Origin: Oscillospiraceae bacterium
GTDB taxonomy: Bacteria; Bacillota; Clostridia; Oscillospirales; Acutalibacteraceae
NCBI GenBank assembly: GCA_031275995.1
Contig: JAISNY010000025.1
Coordinates: 1 to 53,881 of the forward strand
Direction: 5' to 3'
DNA: 53,881 nt
Position numbers and translations under genes: made by a program. Shown in pieces: positions 46,294-53,881 of this stretch. Each line of letters starts with the position of its first letter. Position 1 is the first letter of the stretch. The notes under the pieces are model-generated. The model did not search any database. It was not told the DNA's origin and saw nothing but the letters and a program-made list of their open reading frames with translations.

Positions 46294-46453
46294 TCAGGCA
46301 ATTTTACTCACACCGCCCTCCACCAGTTTGAGGATTTTATCCTCGATTGTTTCAGTCGATTTGTCGCTGAAACGGATTGACCAGCACGTAGACTGTCGAG
46401 CCAACCCGTTTCAGCAGTTTTACAGGCTCGCCGTGAGCGTTTAAGCTAATCAT
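46294..46453 (-). pseudogene. TnpW-like small transposon protein, frameshifted
   Basis: LLKRVGSTVYVLV and, after a one-base shift near 46376, RFSDKSTETIEDKILKLVEG. From memory this is the pattern of TnpW-type proteins found upstream of TnpX-like serine recombinases in Clostridia. The position just upstream of the recombinase agrees. Confidence 0.6.
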
Positions 46454-46552
46454 TTGAAGAGGGTGGATTAAACCCGACCACAGGAATTATAAACGACAGT
46501 CATCGATCCCACCGAAATATTTGATTGTAACTCCATTAAACCAATCATTTGT

Positions 46553-47404
46553 TCAACGATTTGGATTTGTTTGCTCTTGAAATAAGCTAAAAATATTTTT
46601 TATTAAAAATGCAACGGTCATCGGCCCTACTCCGCCAGGAACGGGAGTAATAATCGAGGCAATATTCTTAACTTCTTCAAAATCAACATCTCCACAAAGT
46701 TTACCATCTTTACGATTTATTCCGACGTCTATCACCACAGACCCAGGCTTGACCATATCGCGCGTGATAATCGCAGCCTTCCCTACGGCGGAAACCAAAA
46801 TATCGGAACGTAAACAGATTTCTTTTAAATTTTGAGTTTTACTGTGGCAAATTGTAACTGTCGCATTTAAGTTGAGTAAAGCAAGTGCGGTAGGTTTTCC
46901 AACTATCTCACTGCGCCCAACTACGACACATTCTTTGCCTGCAATATCTATGTGATTTTTTTGTAATATATAAATAATCCCTGCAGCAGTACAGGGCAAT
47001 ATTTTATAATTTCTACACAATATTTTGCCACAATTGCTACTTGTAATGGCATCTACGTCTTTTGAAGGAATAATTTTATCAATTACACCCGACTTGTCGA
47101 TATGAGCTGGTAAAGGAAGCTGAACCAAAATGGCCGTAATATTTTCTTCCTCATTAAGACTTTCGATTAATGAAATAATTTCCTCATCATTTGAAAATTG
47201 AGGTAACTTGCATGTTCTTATTTTTATTCCAACTTTTTCACAAGCCGCCACTTTATTCCGAATATAAACTTCAGAGGCATCATCATTCCCAACGCTTATA
47301 ATGCAAAGAGTTGGAACCTTGTTAAGTTCAGATATCAATTTTTCAATATTGATTTTAACTTCAAAGAGAACTTCCTCTGCTAATAGCTTCCCGTTAATTA
47401 TCAT
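46553..47404 (-). CDS. folD: Bifunctional methylenetetrahydrofolate dehydrogenase/cyclohydrolase
   Basis: Interconverts 5,10-methylene- and 10-formyl-tetrahydrofolate with NADP. The 283 residues have VYIRNKVAACEKVGI with the catalytic Lys52, VQLPLPAHI, PCTAAGII, the dinucleotide loop VVGRSEIVGKPTA (usually SxIVGxP) and ITPVPGGVGPMTVA. Complete. The ATG has TGGAG 6 bases upstream. It is separated from the GC-rich element by about 100 bases and shows no damage. Confidence 0.96.
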   Translation of the reverse strand: MIINGKLLAEEVLFEVKINIEKLISELNKVPTLCIISVGNDDASEVYIRNKVAACEKVGIKIRTCKLPQFSNDEEIISLIESLNEEENITAILVQLPLPAHIDKSGVIDKIIPSKDVDAITSSNCGKILCRNYKILPCTAAGIIYILQKNHIDIAGKECVVVGRSEIVGKPTALALLNLNATVTICHSKTQNLKEICLRSDILVSAVGKAAIITRDMVKPGSVVIDVGINRKDGKLCGDVDFEEVKNIASIITPVPGGVGPMTVAFLIKNIFSLFQEQTNPNR

Positions 47405-47497
47405 GATTTACTCCATTTAATTTTGGATAATAAACTTTTTATTTAAAATTAAATTTAATCCAAATTTTACATAATTAAAATTCAAACTTGAAAATTA

Positions 47498-48685
47498 TCA
47501 TTTGTTCATTCGGAATTTACTAGAACCTGAACAAATTTTCTCAACATTCCCTTTACCTAGCAAATTCAGGTTAAAATTTGAAATCAACTCAATTCTTTCA
47601 ACGGATGATGGAACATTACATTCAAATTTCAGATGGCCGTAAGTATTGTAGACTAAAACTTTATTTTCTGAAAGTACAGCCACTGATTGATGTCTCCTTG
47701 AAATTGAACGCAAACGCCTGCCGGTTTCAATCTCAGAAACAAGGCTACCCTTTTTATCAAGCAAAATGATATTTTGATTACGTTCATCATAAGTTTTAGA
47801 AAACGTCAACGCTATGCCCGAATATTTATCAACGCAAATCGTACATGGTGTTGCGTAATTTCTGTAATTAAATTCATTAACTTCACCATGCGAATCGATA
47901 AAGATTGAAGATTTACTTCCGATTGCCACAATATTTCCGTTGCTTAAATAATCTATTGAAATAATCATGTTTCCCGGAAAATTAAAAGTAAACTTTGGTA
48001 TTTCTGATTTATAATCAAAAACGTAAATCATCGAACTGGCGGTGCCGCTCGAAGATTCCAAACCGCAAACTGCAGCTTGCTTCCCGTCAGCTTTAATTGC
48101 TATATCGGAAGCATATATGCGCGCAAAATAAAACTTGTATTTTTGTTTTTTGTTGCCGTCAAAAATAATCATTTCTGAATTATAAGTGTTAGAGTCTGTT
48201 ATAAATCCATAGGTATCACGCTCAGAAATTGCAGCAGAAGTAATGTTTTGCTCGAGCTTACCCTTAAAAATCTGTTCGGATTTACTCATTATCCTAAAAT
48301 CGTTTCCACCACAATCGTATATAAGATTTCTTAACCTGCTGATTTTCATCTTAGGATTGCTCAAATTGTGATTTTCTGAAATCATAGCCTTAGCGGTTTT
48401 GTTTAAAACGGTGTATGACGTGTCGCTTAATATTATGCAGTCACCATCCACAGAAGAAAAATTCCCAATTTCCACATTTTCACCTTCGAATTCTACCGGA
48501 AAACCAGGACCGCAACCAAACTCAGCAATTTTATTTTTTAAAAAACAAGAAATATTATTTGGGTAAAATAAATTATGATTGATGAAAAAAAATATTAATA
48601 AAAAACTTACAAAAAAGGAAATAAAAACAAGCTTTAAACGCTCTAACAAACCGACTTTTTTTTTACGCTTGATTATATCATTCAT
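47498..48685 (-). CDS. Membrane-anchored beta-propeller-like protein (possibly DUF5711)
   Basis: The 395 residues have a short basic cytosolic start, one membrane helix at about 19-36 (LVFISFFVSFLLIFFFI) and a long extracytoplasmic region of repeated beta-strand patterns (YGFITDSNTYNSEMIIFD, IYVFDYKSEIPKF, IAVGSKSSIFID-like) suggesting a WD40/PQQ-type propeller. From memory it resembles the DUF5711 proteins of Clostridia; I cannot confirm this. Upstream of the ATG I see no strong SD. It lies between murC and folD on the same strand. Confidence 0.6.
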   Translation of the reverse strand: MNDIIKRKKKVGLLERLKLVFISFFVSFLLIFFFINHNLFYPNNISCFLKNKIAEFGCGPGFPVEFEGENVEIGNFSSVDGDCIILSDTSYTVLNKTAKAMISENHNLSNPKMKISRLRNLIYDCGGNDFRIMSKSEQIFKGKLEQNITSAAISERDTYGFITDSNTYNSEMIIFDGNKKQKYKFYFARIYASDIAIKADGKQAAVCGLESSSGTASSMIYVFDYKSEIPKFTFNFPGNMIISIDYLSNGNIVAIGSKSSIFIDSHGEVNEFNYRNYATPCTICVDKYSGIALTFSKTYDERNQNIILLDKKGSLVSEIETGRRLRSISRRHQSVAVLSENKVLVYNTYGHLKFECNVPSSVERIELISNFNLNLLGKGNVEKICSGSSKFRMNK

Positions 48686-48816
48686 AAATCAGCAACCGTT
48701 AAAAAATTAATCAAAACACAAAATTCGCCTGAGTATAAACTAAATACCCTAAAATTGCAAAATAAACGCTCGCTCTTTTATAAAAATAAATTAACTTAAA
48801 AAATCCTGGAAAAAAA

Positions 48817-50238
48817 CTATTGATTAACCTTATTTTTTTCTCGTAATTTTAATTTTTCTAAAATCATGTGAGCACATTTGTAAATATTTCCGCCTCCCAT
48901 AGTTAAGATTAAATCTCCTTCGCAAGCATTTTGAAAAAAAAACTCAGAAATATTTTCAAAACTACCAAGGCAATGACAATTTTCAATCCTTTCGGCAAGT
49001 TGCTCCGCTTTAATTCCGTAAGTATTTATCTCACGAACAGGCAATATATCTGTTAATATTACATTTTTAAAATTAGAAAGCGCTTGAACAAATTCCTCAA
49101 ACAGAAAAAAGGTACGGGAAAAAGTATGAGGCTGAAAAACCGCCCAAACTCTTTTTGCATTTAATTTTGAAGCAGTATTGTAGGCGGCTATAATTTCACG
49201 CGGGTGATGCGCAAAATCATCTATAACCGCAACACTACAAGATTCACCTATTTTTTCAAAACGACGTTTGGTTCCGTTGAACAAACGTAAAGGTTCTTGA
49301 CAAGCTTCAACACTAATTCCTAAAAATTCACAGACAGAAATAGCTGCAAGAGCATTGTAAACATTATGCTCCCCAGGTACGTTTAAGTTAATTCTAACTC
49401 TATTTTCACCTACAACAGCGTCAAAGCTCGCACAAACAGAATCATCAAGCGAAATGTTCTGCGCGTATACGTCCGAGCCCGGATTTAAAGAATAAAAAAT
49501 TTTTTTAACTTCAACATCCTTTACACATTCCACCGAGTTCAAATCATCAGCATTGATTATAAGCGCCTTACTACATTTCAACGCAAATTTTTCAAACGAT
49601 TTTTTTTCGTTTTCTATGTCTCCAAAATAATCAAGATGATCGTTATCTACATTAAGAATAACCCCTAACGAAGGTTTCAGATATAAAAAACTATCTTGGA
49701 ATTCACAAGCCTCACACACACAAAATCGAGTTCCCCCCGCTACCCCTCCACACCCCAAATCGATCATTTCAGACCCGACTATTGCGGTCGGATTTTTACC
49801 CAGATCCATTAAGATGGAAGTAATCATAGCGGAAGCAGTAGTTTTCCCATGCGAACCAGAAACTGCAATTAGATCATCGCATCCATTAGCAATAAGACCC
49901 AAAAATTCACTTCGTTTTAGTGTTTTTATTTTTCGAGTGTATGCAGCTACCAATTCTGGGTTTTCCTCTTTAATCGCTCCAGAATAAACAACAAAATCAA
50001 AATCAGTGATATTTTCGGCGCTGTGCCCAGCAAAAAAATTAGCTCCTAAAGAAACTAGACGCTTAGTCGATGCAGATTCATGTAAATCCGAACCTGAAAC
50101 ATTACACCCGTAAGAAATTGCAATTTCGGCCAAAGGAGCTATTCCGGAACCTCCCATTCCTATAAAATGGATGGATTTCCCCAAAATATCACTTCTTGAA
50201 AGATTAACGCGGCCGCATTCCAATAACGAACCGTACAT
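48817..50238 (-). CDS. murC: UDP-N-acetylmuramate--L-alanine ligase
   Basis: Adds the first amino acid of the peptidoglycan stem peptide. The 473 residues have the UDP-binding loop FIGMGGSGIAPLAEI at 25-39, the ATP loop SGSHGKTTASAM at 127-138, CEACEFQDSFL, NVDNDHLDYFG, NGTKRRFEKIG and DDFAHHPREI. Complete. The ATG at 50238 follows GTGAGGT by 8 bases. Its presence shows the organism still makes a cell wall. Confidence 0.96.
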   Translation of the reverse strand: MYGSLLECGRVNLSRSDILGKSIHFIGMGGSGIAPLAEIAISYGCNVSGSDLHESASTKRLVSLGANFFAGHSAENITDFDFVVYSGAIKEENPELVAAYTRKIKTLKRSEFLGLIANGCDDLIAVSGSHGKTTASAMITSILMDLGKNPTAIVGSEMIDLGCGGVAGGTRFCVCEACEFQDSFLYLKPSLGVILNVDNDHLDYFGDIENEKKSFEKFALKCSKALIINADDLNSVECVKDVEVKKIFYSLNPGSDVYAQNISLDDSVCASFDAVVGENRVRINLNVPGEHNVYNALAAISVCEFLGISVEACQEPLRLFNGTKRRFEKIGESCSVAVIDDFAHHPREIIAAYNTASKLNAKRVWAVFQPHTFSRTFFLFEEFVQALSNFKNVILTDILPVREINTYGIKAEQLAERIENCHCLGSFENISEFFFQNACEGDLILTMGGGNIYKCAHMILEKLKLREKNKVNQ

Positions 50239-50302
50239 TATATTTACCTCACTGATAACTAATTATAATAAACATTAATAAAATTTTAATACGAAATAAC
50301 CC

Positions 50303-50833
50303 TTAGTTGAACTTCCATGGGCCATATTTTTTCATCAATACTACTGCAATTGTGGTAGCACCCGCAACAACCAAAAATATAGATATTATACCGCGCAAAA
50401 CGTAACTTTCCTGCTTATGCAGATCTACAGGTGTAACCTCAGAAAACTGCTCTATCTCACCGGAACTCACTTCTGGCAAGACAACCCCTTCACGCTCAGG
50501 TTTAGACGAACTATTTTCAGATTGATTTTGAGTATTGGAAGCGGCGGTAGCTTGCTTTGTTTCATTTTTATCCTCAAGAGGTCGCTGGGGCTGCTTTTGA
50601 GACGCTGGTTTACTTTGGGATTCCCTTTCAGGCGTCAACTCAGAAACCTCTCCCCTTTTTAGTTCCAACTTTTCCGACTCCTTAGGGGCATTATCTCGAA
50701 TTTCTTTTTTTTTATTTTCTTTTACAGTTTCGTCACGGGGAACAATAACAATACCAGAATCATTGTTCTCAATCGCCCTCACGGATACAGCTAAAAATGT
50801 TAAAAAAGTAAAAAATATAGCAAAAAACTTCAA
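50303..50833 (-). CDS. Exported protein with disordered middle and C-terminal anchor, unknown
   Basis: Not recognised. The 176 residues have a cleavable-looking signal peptide (FFAIFFTFLTFLAVSVRA), a Glu/Lys/Ser/Gln-rich stretch of about 110 residues that should be disordered, and a C-terminal membrane helix (GIISIFLVVAGATTIAVVLM) with a short basic tail. This resembles a membrane-tethered surface stalk. The TTG at 50833 follows AGAGGTG by 6 bases. It lies 64 bases upstream of murC. Confidence 0.65.
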   Translation of the reverse strand: MKFFAIFFTFLTFLAVSVRAIENNDSGIVIVPRDETVKENKKKEIRDNAPKESEKLELKRGEVSELTPERESQSKPASQKQPQRPLEDKNETKQATAASNTQNQSENSSSKPEREGVVLPEVSSGEIEQFSEVTPVDLHKQESYVLRGIISIFLVVAGATTIAVVLMKKYGPWKFN

Positions 50834-51272
50834 ACTTCACACCTCTAAACAAAACACCGTATTCGTGACATTATATGCCTTGAATAAAATTCAAGTCAAA
50901 CTTCATTAAGCCTGTAGACAAAAATTAAAAATAACCAAGTTCAATGTTGTTAAAAATTAATTTTCATTTGCACTTAAAAAGAATGTAAATGGAGGTATGG
51001 CATGCTGAAAAACTTTAATTATCTAGTGTTATCAAGGGAGTACGAGTTTTTTGTTAGTCTAGAGCCTTCTATAATGTTCTCGATTTAACCCTATCTATAA
51101 ACAATAACGGCTCTGAAAATCCAAATACAGTTTACTGTTTATTGTAAAAATCTGAGTAAAAATATACTTGCCAAACGATTAAAATATATAAAAAATGGAA
51201 TGGTGTAGAATGAAATTTGAATGTCTTTAAAAATTTGAAGAGAGATCTTCGAATAAGAAGTATGAGGTATCA
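50834..51272. other. Intergenic stretch with one possible small ORF
   Basis: About 440 AT-rich bases. The only candidate gene is a 28-codon plus-strand frame at 51002-51088 (MLKNFNYLVLSREYEFFVSL...), whose ATG lies 6 bases after TGGAGG. No RNA gene or terminator recognised. Confidence 0.4.
51002..51088 (+). CDS. Possible 28-residue small protein
   Basis: The strong SD TGGAGG with ideal spacing is the only support. The peptide has no recognisable motif and could be the start of a decayed gene. Low confidence. Confidence 0.25.
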   Translation: MLKNFNYLVLSREYEFFVSLEPSIMFSI

Positions 51273-52376
51273 ATGAATTCAGTAATCGGTGTTTTTAAAA
51301 AAATAAAAGAAAAAGCAAAAAATTATAATTCCAAAAACTACGTGCCATGGTTATTTCTGCTCATTATAGTGATTGCGGCAATTGTAGGAATTTTTATTGC
51401 CATGGAACAAAACAATAAATCATACGTACATTCTTCGATCATGTTTGGAACCCAAGCGAGACAAACTCTATTTGGTGAAAAATCAAACTCAACTGCAACA
51501 AAAGTTCAATCGGCAATCACTGAATTAGAAGAAACTATTTCTTATGAAATAGATGGCTCCGATATCGCGAGGCTTAACTTTAACGCAGGTGAAAAATGGA
51601 TTAAGCCTAAGGAAGAAACGATTATAATTTTAAGAAAAGCTGTCGACGTAGCAAAGCATTCCGGCAGAGTTTACGATCCGACTTCTTCTAATCTTCACAA
51701 ACTCTGGGGGATTGACTCGGGGAAAGTCCAAGAACCTGAACGAAAAGAATTAGATGACCTTCTTAAAACTGTAGATTATAGAAATATCCTAATAGATGAA
51801 AATGACAGAGTTAAACTTGAAAATTCAGAAACTACTGTTTCTTTAAGTTCGGTAGCTAAGGGTGCAGCCTGCGAAAAAGCTGTTGAAATTTATAAAAATT
51901 CACGAATTAATCATGGGTTCATTTCAATCGGGAATGTCTTGGGTTTTTACGGGCATAAACCTGATGGAACACCTTGGCAAATTACTATCGAAGACTTCAT
52001 TAATCATCTCGAAAGTAACCCGGTTGCATCTTTAAAATTGGAGCGAGATTTTGTTGCTACATTCGGTTCCAATAATGAAAAAGTAGAATATAACAACAGA
52101 ATTATCAACAAAATAATTAATGCCAAAACTGGAATGATTCCTGAAAACAATATTTCTTCCGTAACTATAATTCATTCAGATGGTGTTATTGCATGCGCGC
52201 TTGCACAGGTTTGTGCGGTGTTAGGACCGGAAAAGAGTGTTGAAATTTTAAAATATTACGGTGCAGAATCCGTTTTTATTGATTCTGAGAAAAAATTGAT
52301 AATTACTCCCAATCTCGAGCATAATATAGTAATTTTAAATCCAGAATATAAAATTAAGTTAATAGACGTTTCATAA
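51273..52376 (+). CDS. Divergent ApbE-like (FAD:protein FMN transferase family) membrane protein
   Basis: ApbE enzymes attach FMN to proteins such as RnfG. The 367 residues have a basic start, a membrane helix (WLFLLIIVIAAIVGIFIAM) and an ApbE-like body: FGTQARQTLFG, DIARLNF, GRVYDPTSSNLHKLWGI, VSLSSVAKGAACEKAV, HGFISIGNVLGFYGHKPDGTPW and INAKTGMIPENN-SSVTI. Several usual residues differ: DLGGIAKG is SLSSVAKG, the SLGGN loop is SIGNV, and HIIDPKTG is KIINAKTG, losing the Asp. It may be inactive or altered in function. The ATG follows GAGGT by 4 bases. Confidence 0.75.
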   Translation: MNSVIGVFKKIKEKAKNYNSKNYVPWLFLLIIVIAAIVGIFIAMEQNNKSYVHSSIMFGTQARQTLFGEKSNSTATKVQSAITELEETISYEIDGSDIARLNFNAGEKWIKPKEETIIILRKAVDVAKHSGRVYDPTSSNLHKLWGIDSGKVQEPERKELDDLLKTVDYRNILIDENDRVKLENSETTVSLSSVAKGAACEKAVEIYKNSRINHGFISIGNVLGFYGHKPDGTPWQITIEDFINHLESNPVASLKLERDFVATFGSNNEKVEYNNRIINKIINAKTGMIPENNISSVTIIHSDGVIACALAQVCAVLGPEKSVEILKYYGAESVFIDSEKKLIITPNLEHNIVILNPEYKIKLIDVS

Positions 52377-52757
52377 AATTGATACATATAATTTTATAAA
52401 TTCTAAACGTACTTAAGTATATTGCAATAAAAACTAACATTCAACCGAATTAATATTAAAAATTTAGCATTTTGACTATTTTGTACGACCGTAATCGTAT
52501 ATTTAACATACTGATTACTCGTGGACATATTGGCAGACGTTCCCATTTTACCTCCTAAAAGCAAAATATTCGTTTTTTAGCACAGAGTTTAACTCAATCT
52601 TTGAAAAAATTGGATAAAATTACGTTTTTTTTGAAAAGGGCTTTACTTTTTAAAAGAAATTATGTTACGATGATCTTGCGGTTCGATTCGGGGATTAATC
52701 AGACCGCATTAGTAACGTAATATAATTTAGCTATATATGTTTTAAGTTATTCCGGTT
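52377..52757. other. Intergenic stretch with a possible promoter and leader
   Basis: Mostly featureless AT-rich DNA. TTTACT and TACGAT, 18 bases apart near 52644-52673, could drive a transcript that starts with a stem (gcggt/accgc, 52678-52708) and leads into the decayed VanZ-like region. No known RNA family recognised. Confidence 0.35.
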
Positions 52758-53395
52758 TGAGCGCCGGAAGAATAGTTGGTAGCATCATATTTTTGATGTT
52801 TTAGGTTTCTTATTGTTGATATATCGTTCCAATTTTTCTGCGATTTTATGTTTAAATCGTTGGTAGCATCGTAGTTGTCATATTTTAGGTTTTTGGTTGA
52901 GTTGTCAAATCATTGATACGAATGCGATTCCGGAATTCGATTCAGTCTGGAGCGGTATCAGTTTGATTCGGCTCGCGATTGTGAGCTCTTGCTTGACGTT
53001 GCTCTTGGTTGTCGTGAATTCGTTATCATAACCTTGGAAAAAGTTCCTATTTTCCGGGTTGACTTTGCAGCGATATAGGTCGCAACTGGAATCTCATGCC
53101 ATTGCGGGGAATCGCGGAGCAGATTGGCTTTGTCGCCGCCGGGGAGGATATGCCCTGCGGAACAGCCTCTACCTGTCGGGAAACCTTGTGGGTTTCGTGC
53201 CTTGAGTAAGTTCGCGCCTTACATCATAACGGTCGTGTTGGCTTTCGTCTGTCTTGAACTTGCTCAGTTGATGACGATGCGTGGCTCATTTGATATTGAT
53301 GACTTCATCTTAAATAGTCGGGGCTTGAATAGTCGGGGCTTGCCTTGGGTTTTGGATTCTCAGAAAAGCGGTTGGATGAATTGCCCAATGAGCAA
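52758..53395 (+). pseudogene. VanZ-like membrane protein, decayed
   Basis: Fragments in several frames line up with VanZ-family proteins: RIVGSIIFLMF (first membrane helix, followed by a stop), NWNLMPLRGIAEQIGFVAAG, SLYLSGNLVGFVP, then FAPYIITVVLAFVCLELAQL and TMRGSFDIDDFILNS, the last two being the family hallmark. Many frameshifts and stops separate them. There are two internal duplications: about 50 bp repeated with an 84-bp period at the 5' end, and a 15-bp tandem repeat at 53313-53342. The middle is more GC-rich than the neighbourhood. Confidence 0.65.
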
Positions 53396-53680
53396 TAAGG
53401 GGTGTTCAAATTTAACGATTTGCTTGTGGGGTGTGCATTTTATCAATAGATGGTACTAACGCCAAATCTTAAGATTCATATCAATACAGTTGTAACGATT
53501 TGTCAAAAAGGTTTCACTTTTTAGTCGTTAAATTTTTTATGTTTCGTTACACAAAATGCAACCCCCTGATAAATTCAGTATTTAGGCCATTATTAAGCGT
53601 TTTTGTTTCCTAATTATTATTTTCCCTCTGCGCAATAGACTCAAAAATTTGCTTCGAAGTTTTAGGATCACGATAAGTTA

Positions 53681-53881
53681 ACATCTGACGGCTGAGAATC
53701 GTATAATTTAATTGATCCTAATAAACATATTGTCGGGAAAGCACATACTTCTACTGCCGAACGAATGAATCGTCTTTTGCACCATTATTTGGCAAGATTT
53801 GCGAGAAAAACATACTGTTGGCCGAAAAGTTTGGCAATGATGGAAAATTCTATTTTGCTGTTTATGAATAAATGTATATTT
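53681..53881 (+). pseudogene. IS1-family transposase C-terminal remnant, cut by window end
   Basis: Reads TSDG, stop, then ESYNLIDPNKHIVGKAHTS, ERMNRLLHHYLARFARKTYC and SLAMMENSILLFMNKC. It is the same protein as at the left edge but with the conserved Trp codon changed to TGA (53693-53695). The upstream catalytic part is degraded beyond recognition. The last bases (aaatgtatattt) match the start of the terminal repeat of the miniature element at 42.8 kb, so the window ends inside the IS right end. Confidence 0.8.

Noticed and set aside
52676..52930. Structured non-coding RNA or CRISPR-like repeats
   Set aside because: There are only two imperfect repeats with no spacer pattern. They read as a duplicated membrane-helix segment (IVGSI...IF) of the decayed VanZ-like gene. 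No tmRNA, RNase P, SRP or 6S signature was seen.
1..53881. tRNA or rRNA genes
   Set aside because: I scanned the intergenic stretches for cloverleaf features (GTTCGAATC-like arms with CCA ends) and rRNA motifs and found none. A covariance scan could still find a divergent tRNA.

Overview
The window looks like a contig from a low-GC Firmicutes bacterium of the class Clostridia, probably near Oscillospiraceae/Ruminococcaceae. The evidence is gene order and content: tig-clpP-clpX-lon, yabP-yabQ-divIC-yabR sporulation/division order, a nifS-thiI pair, ECF vitamin transporter parts and a V-type ATPase, in AT-rich DNA with many TTG/GTG starts behind strong Shine-Dalgarno (SD) sequences. Decayed insertion sequences, a truncated radA, a broken mobile element and split operons suggest a host-associated or genome-reducing lineage; that last step is inference. 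Both ends of the window lie inside IS1-family transposase remnants, so the contig probably broke at repeats.

Layout. 1-0.4 kb: broken IS1 transposase. 0.4-2.5 kb (+): rpsT, mnmA, comF-like. 2.6-7.4 kb (-): RibU-like ECF S component, membrane PP2C (RsbU-like) phosphatase, IspD/TarI cytidylyltransferase, an IS zinc-ribbon scar, V-ATPase subunit B. 7.7-12.1 kb (-): pyrG, gyrB, secG, a small conserved protein. 12.2-19.5 kb (-): dicarboxylate symporter, lon, clpX, clpP, tig. 19.6-20.8 kb (+): ackA. 20.9-23.5 kb (-): truA, ecfT, a repeat-bearing membrane protein. 23.7-30.3 kb (+): V-ATPase E, A and I, a YugP-type protease, a DJ-1 family protein and efp, followed by a stray copy of the RsbU-like C-terminus and a terminator. 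30.7-32.4 kb (-): yabR-like S1 protein, short DivIC-like protein, YabQ, YabP. 32.7 kb (+): hemolysin III family. 33.6-39.0 kb (-): radA stub, two unrecognised proteins (one exported), a secreted transglutaminase-like protein. 39.2-44.5 kb (+): RsbW-like kinase, STAS antagonist, nifS, thiI, a 174-bp miniature IS, a Xer recombinase and a flavodoxin-like protein. 44.5-46.5 kb: 102-bp direct repeats, then a visibly GC-rich, frameshifted mobilizable element (MobA/MobL relaxase, large serine recombinase, TnpW-like). 46.5-50.8 kb (-): folD, a membrane propeller-like protein, murC, a disordered exported protein. 51.3-52.4 kb (+): divergent ApbE-like protein. 52.7-53.9 kb: decayed VanZ-like gene and a second IS1 remnant.

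How the genes work together. Housekeeping modules are intact: protein folding and degradation, tRNA thiolation (nifS, thiI, mnmA), translation (rpsT, efp), pyrimidine and folate metabolism, cell wall (murC) and replication (gyrB). Energy and transport modules are scattered: V-ATPase B is far from A/E/I, subunits C, D, F and K are not seen, and the ECF parts lie apart with no EcfA. A phosphatase, an anti-sigma-type kinase and a STAS antagonist could form a partner-switching circuit, but no sigma factor is visible. The least explained stretch is 34.4-39.0 kb, with two orphan proteins beside a secreted transglutaminase-like protein. Two genes (comF-like and the RsbU-like phosphatase) seem to start at AUU and AUA codons.
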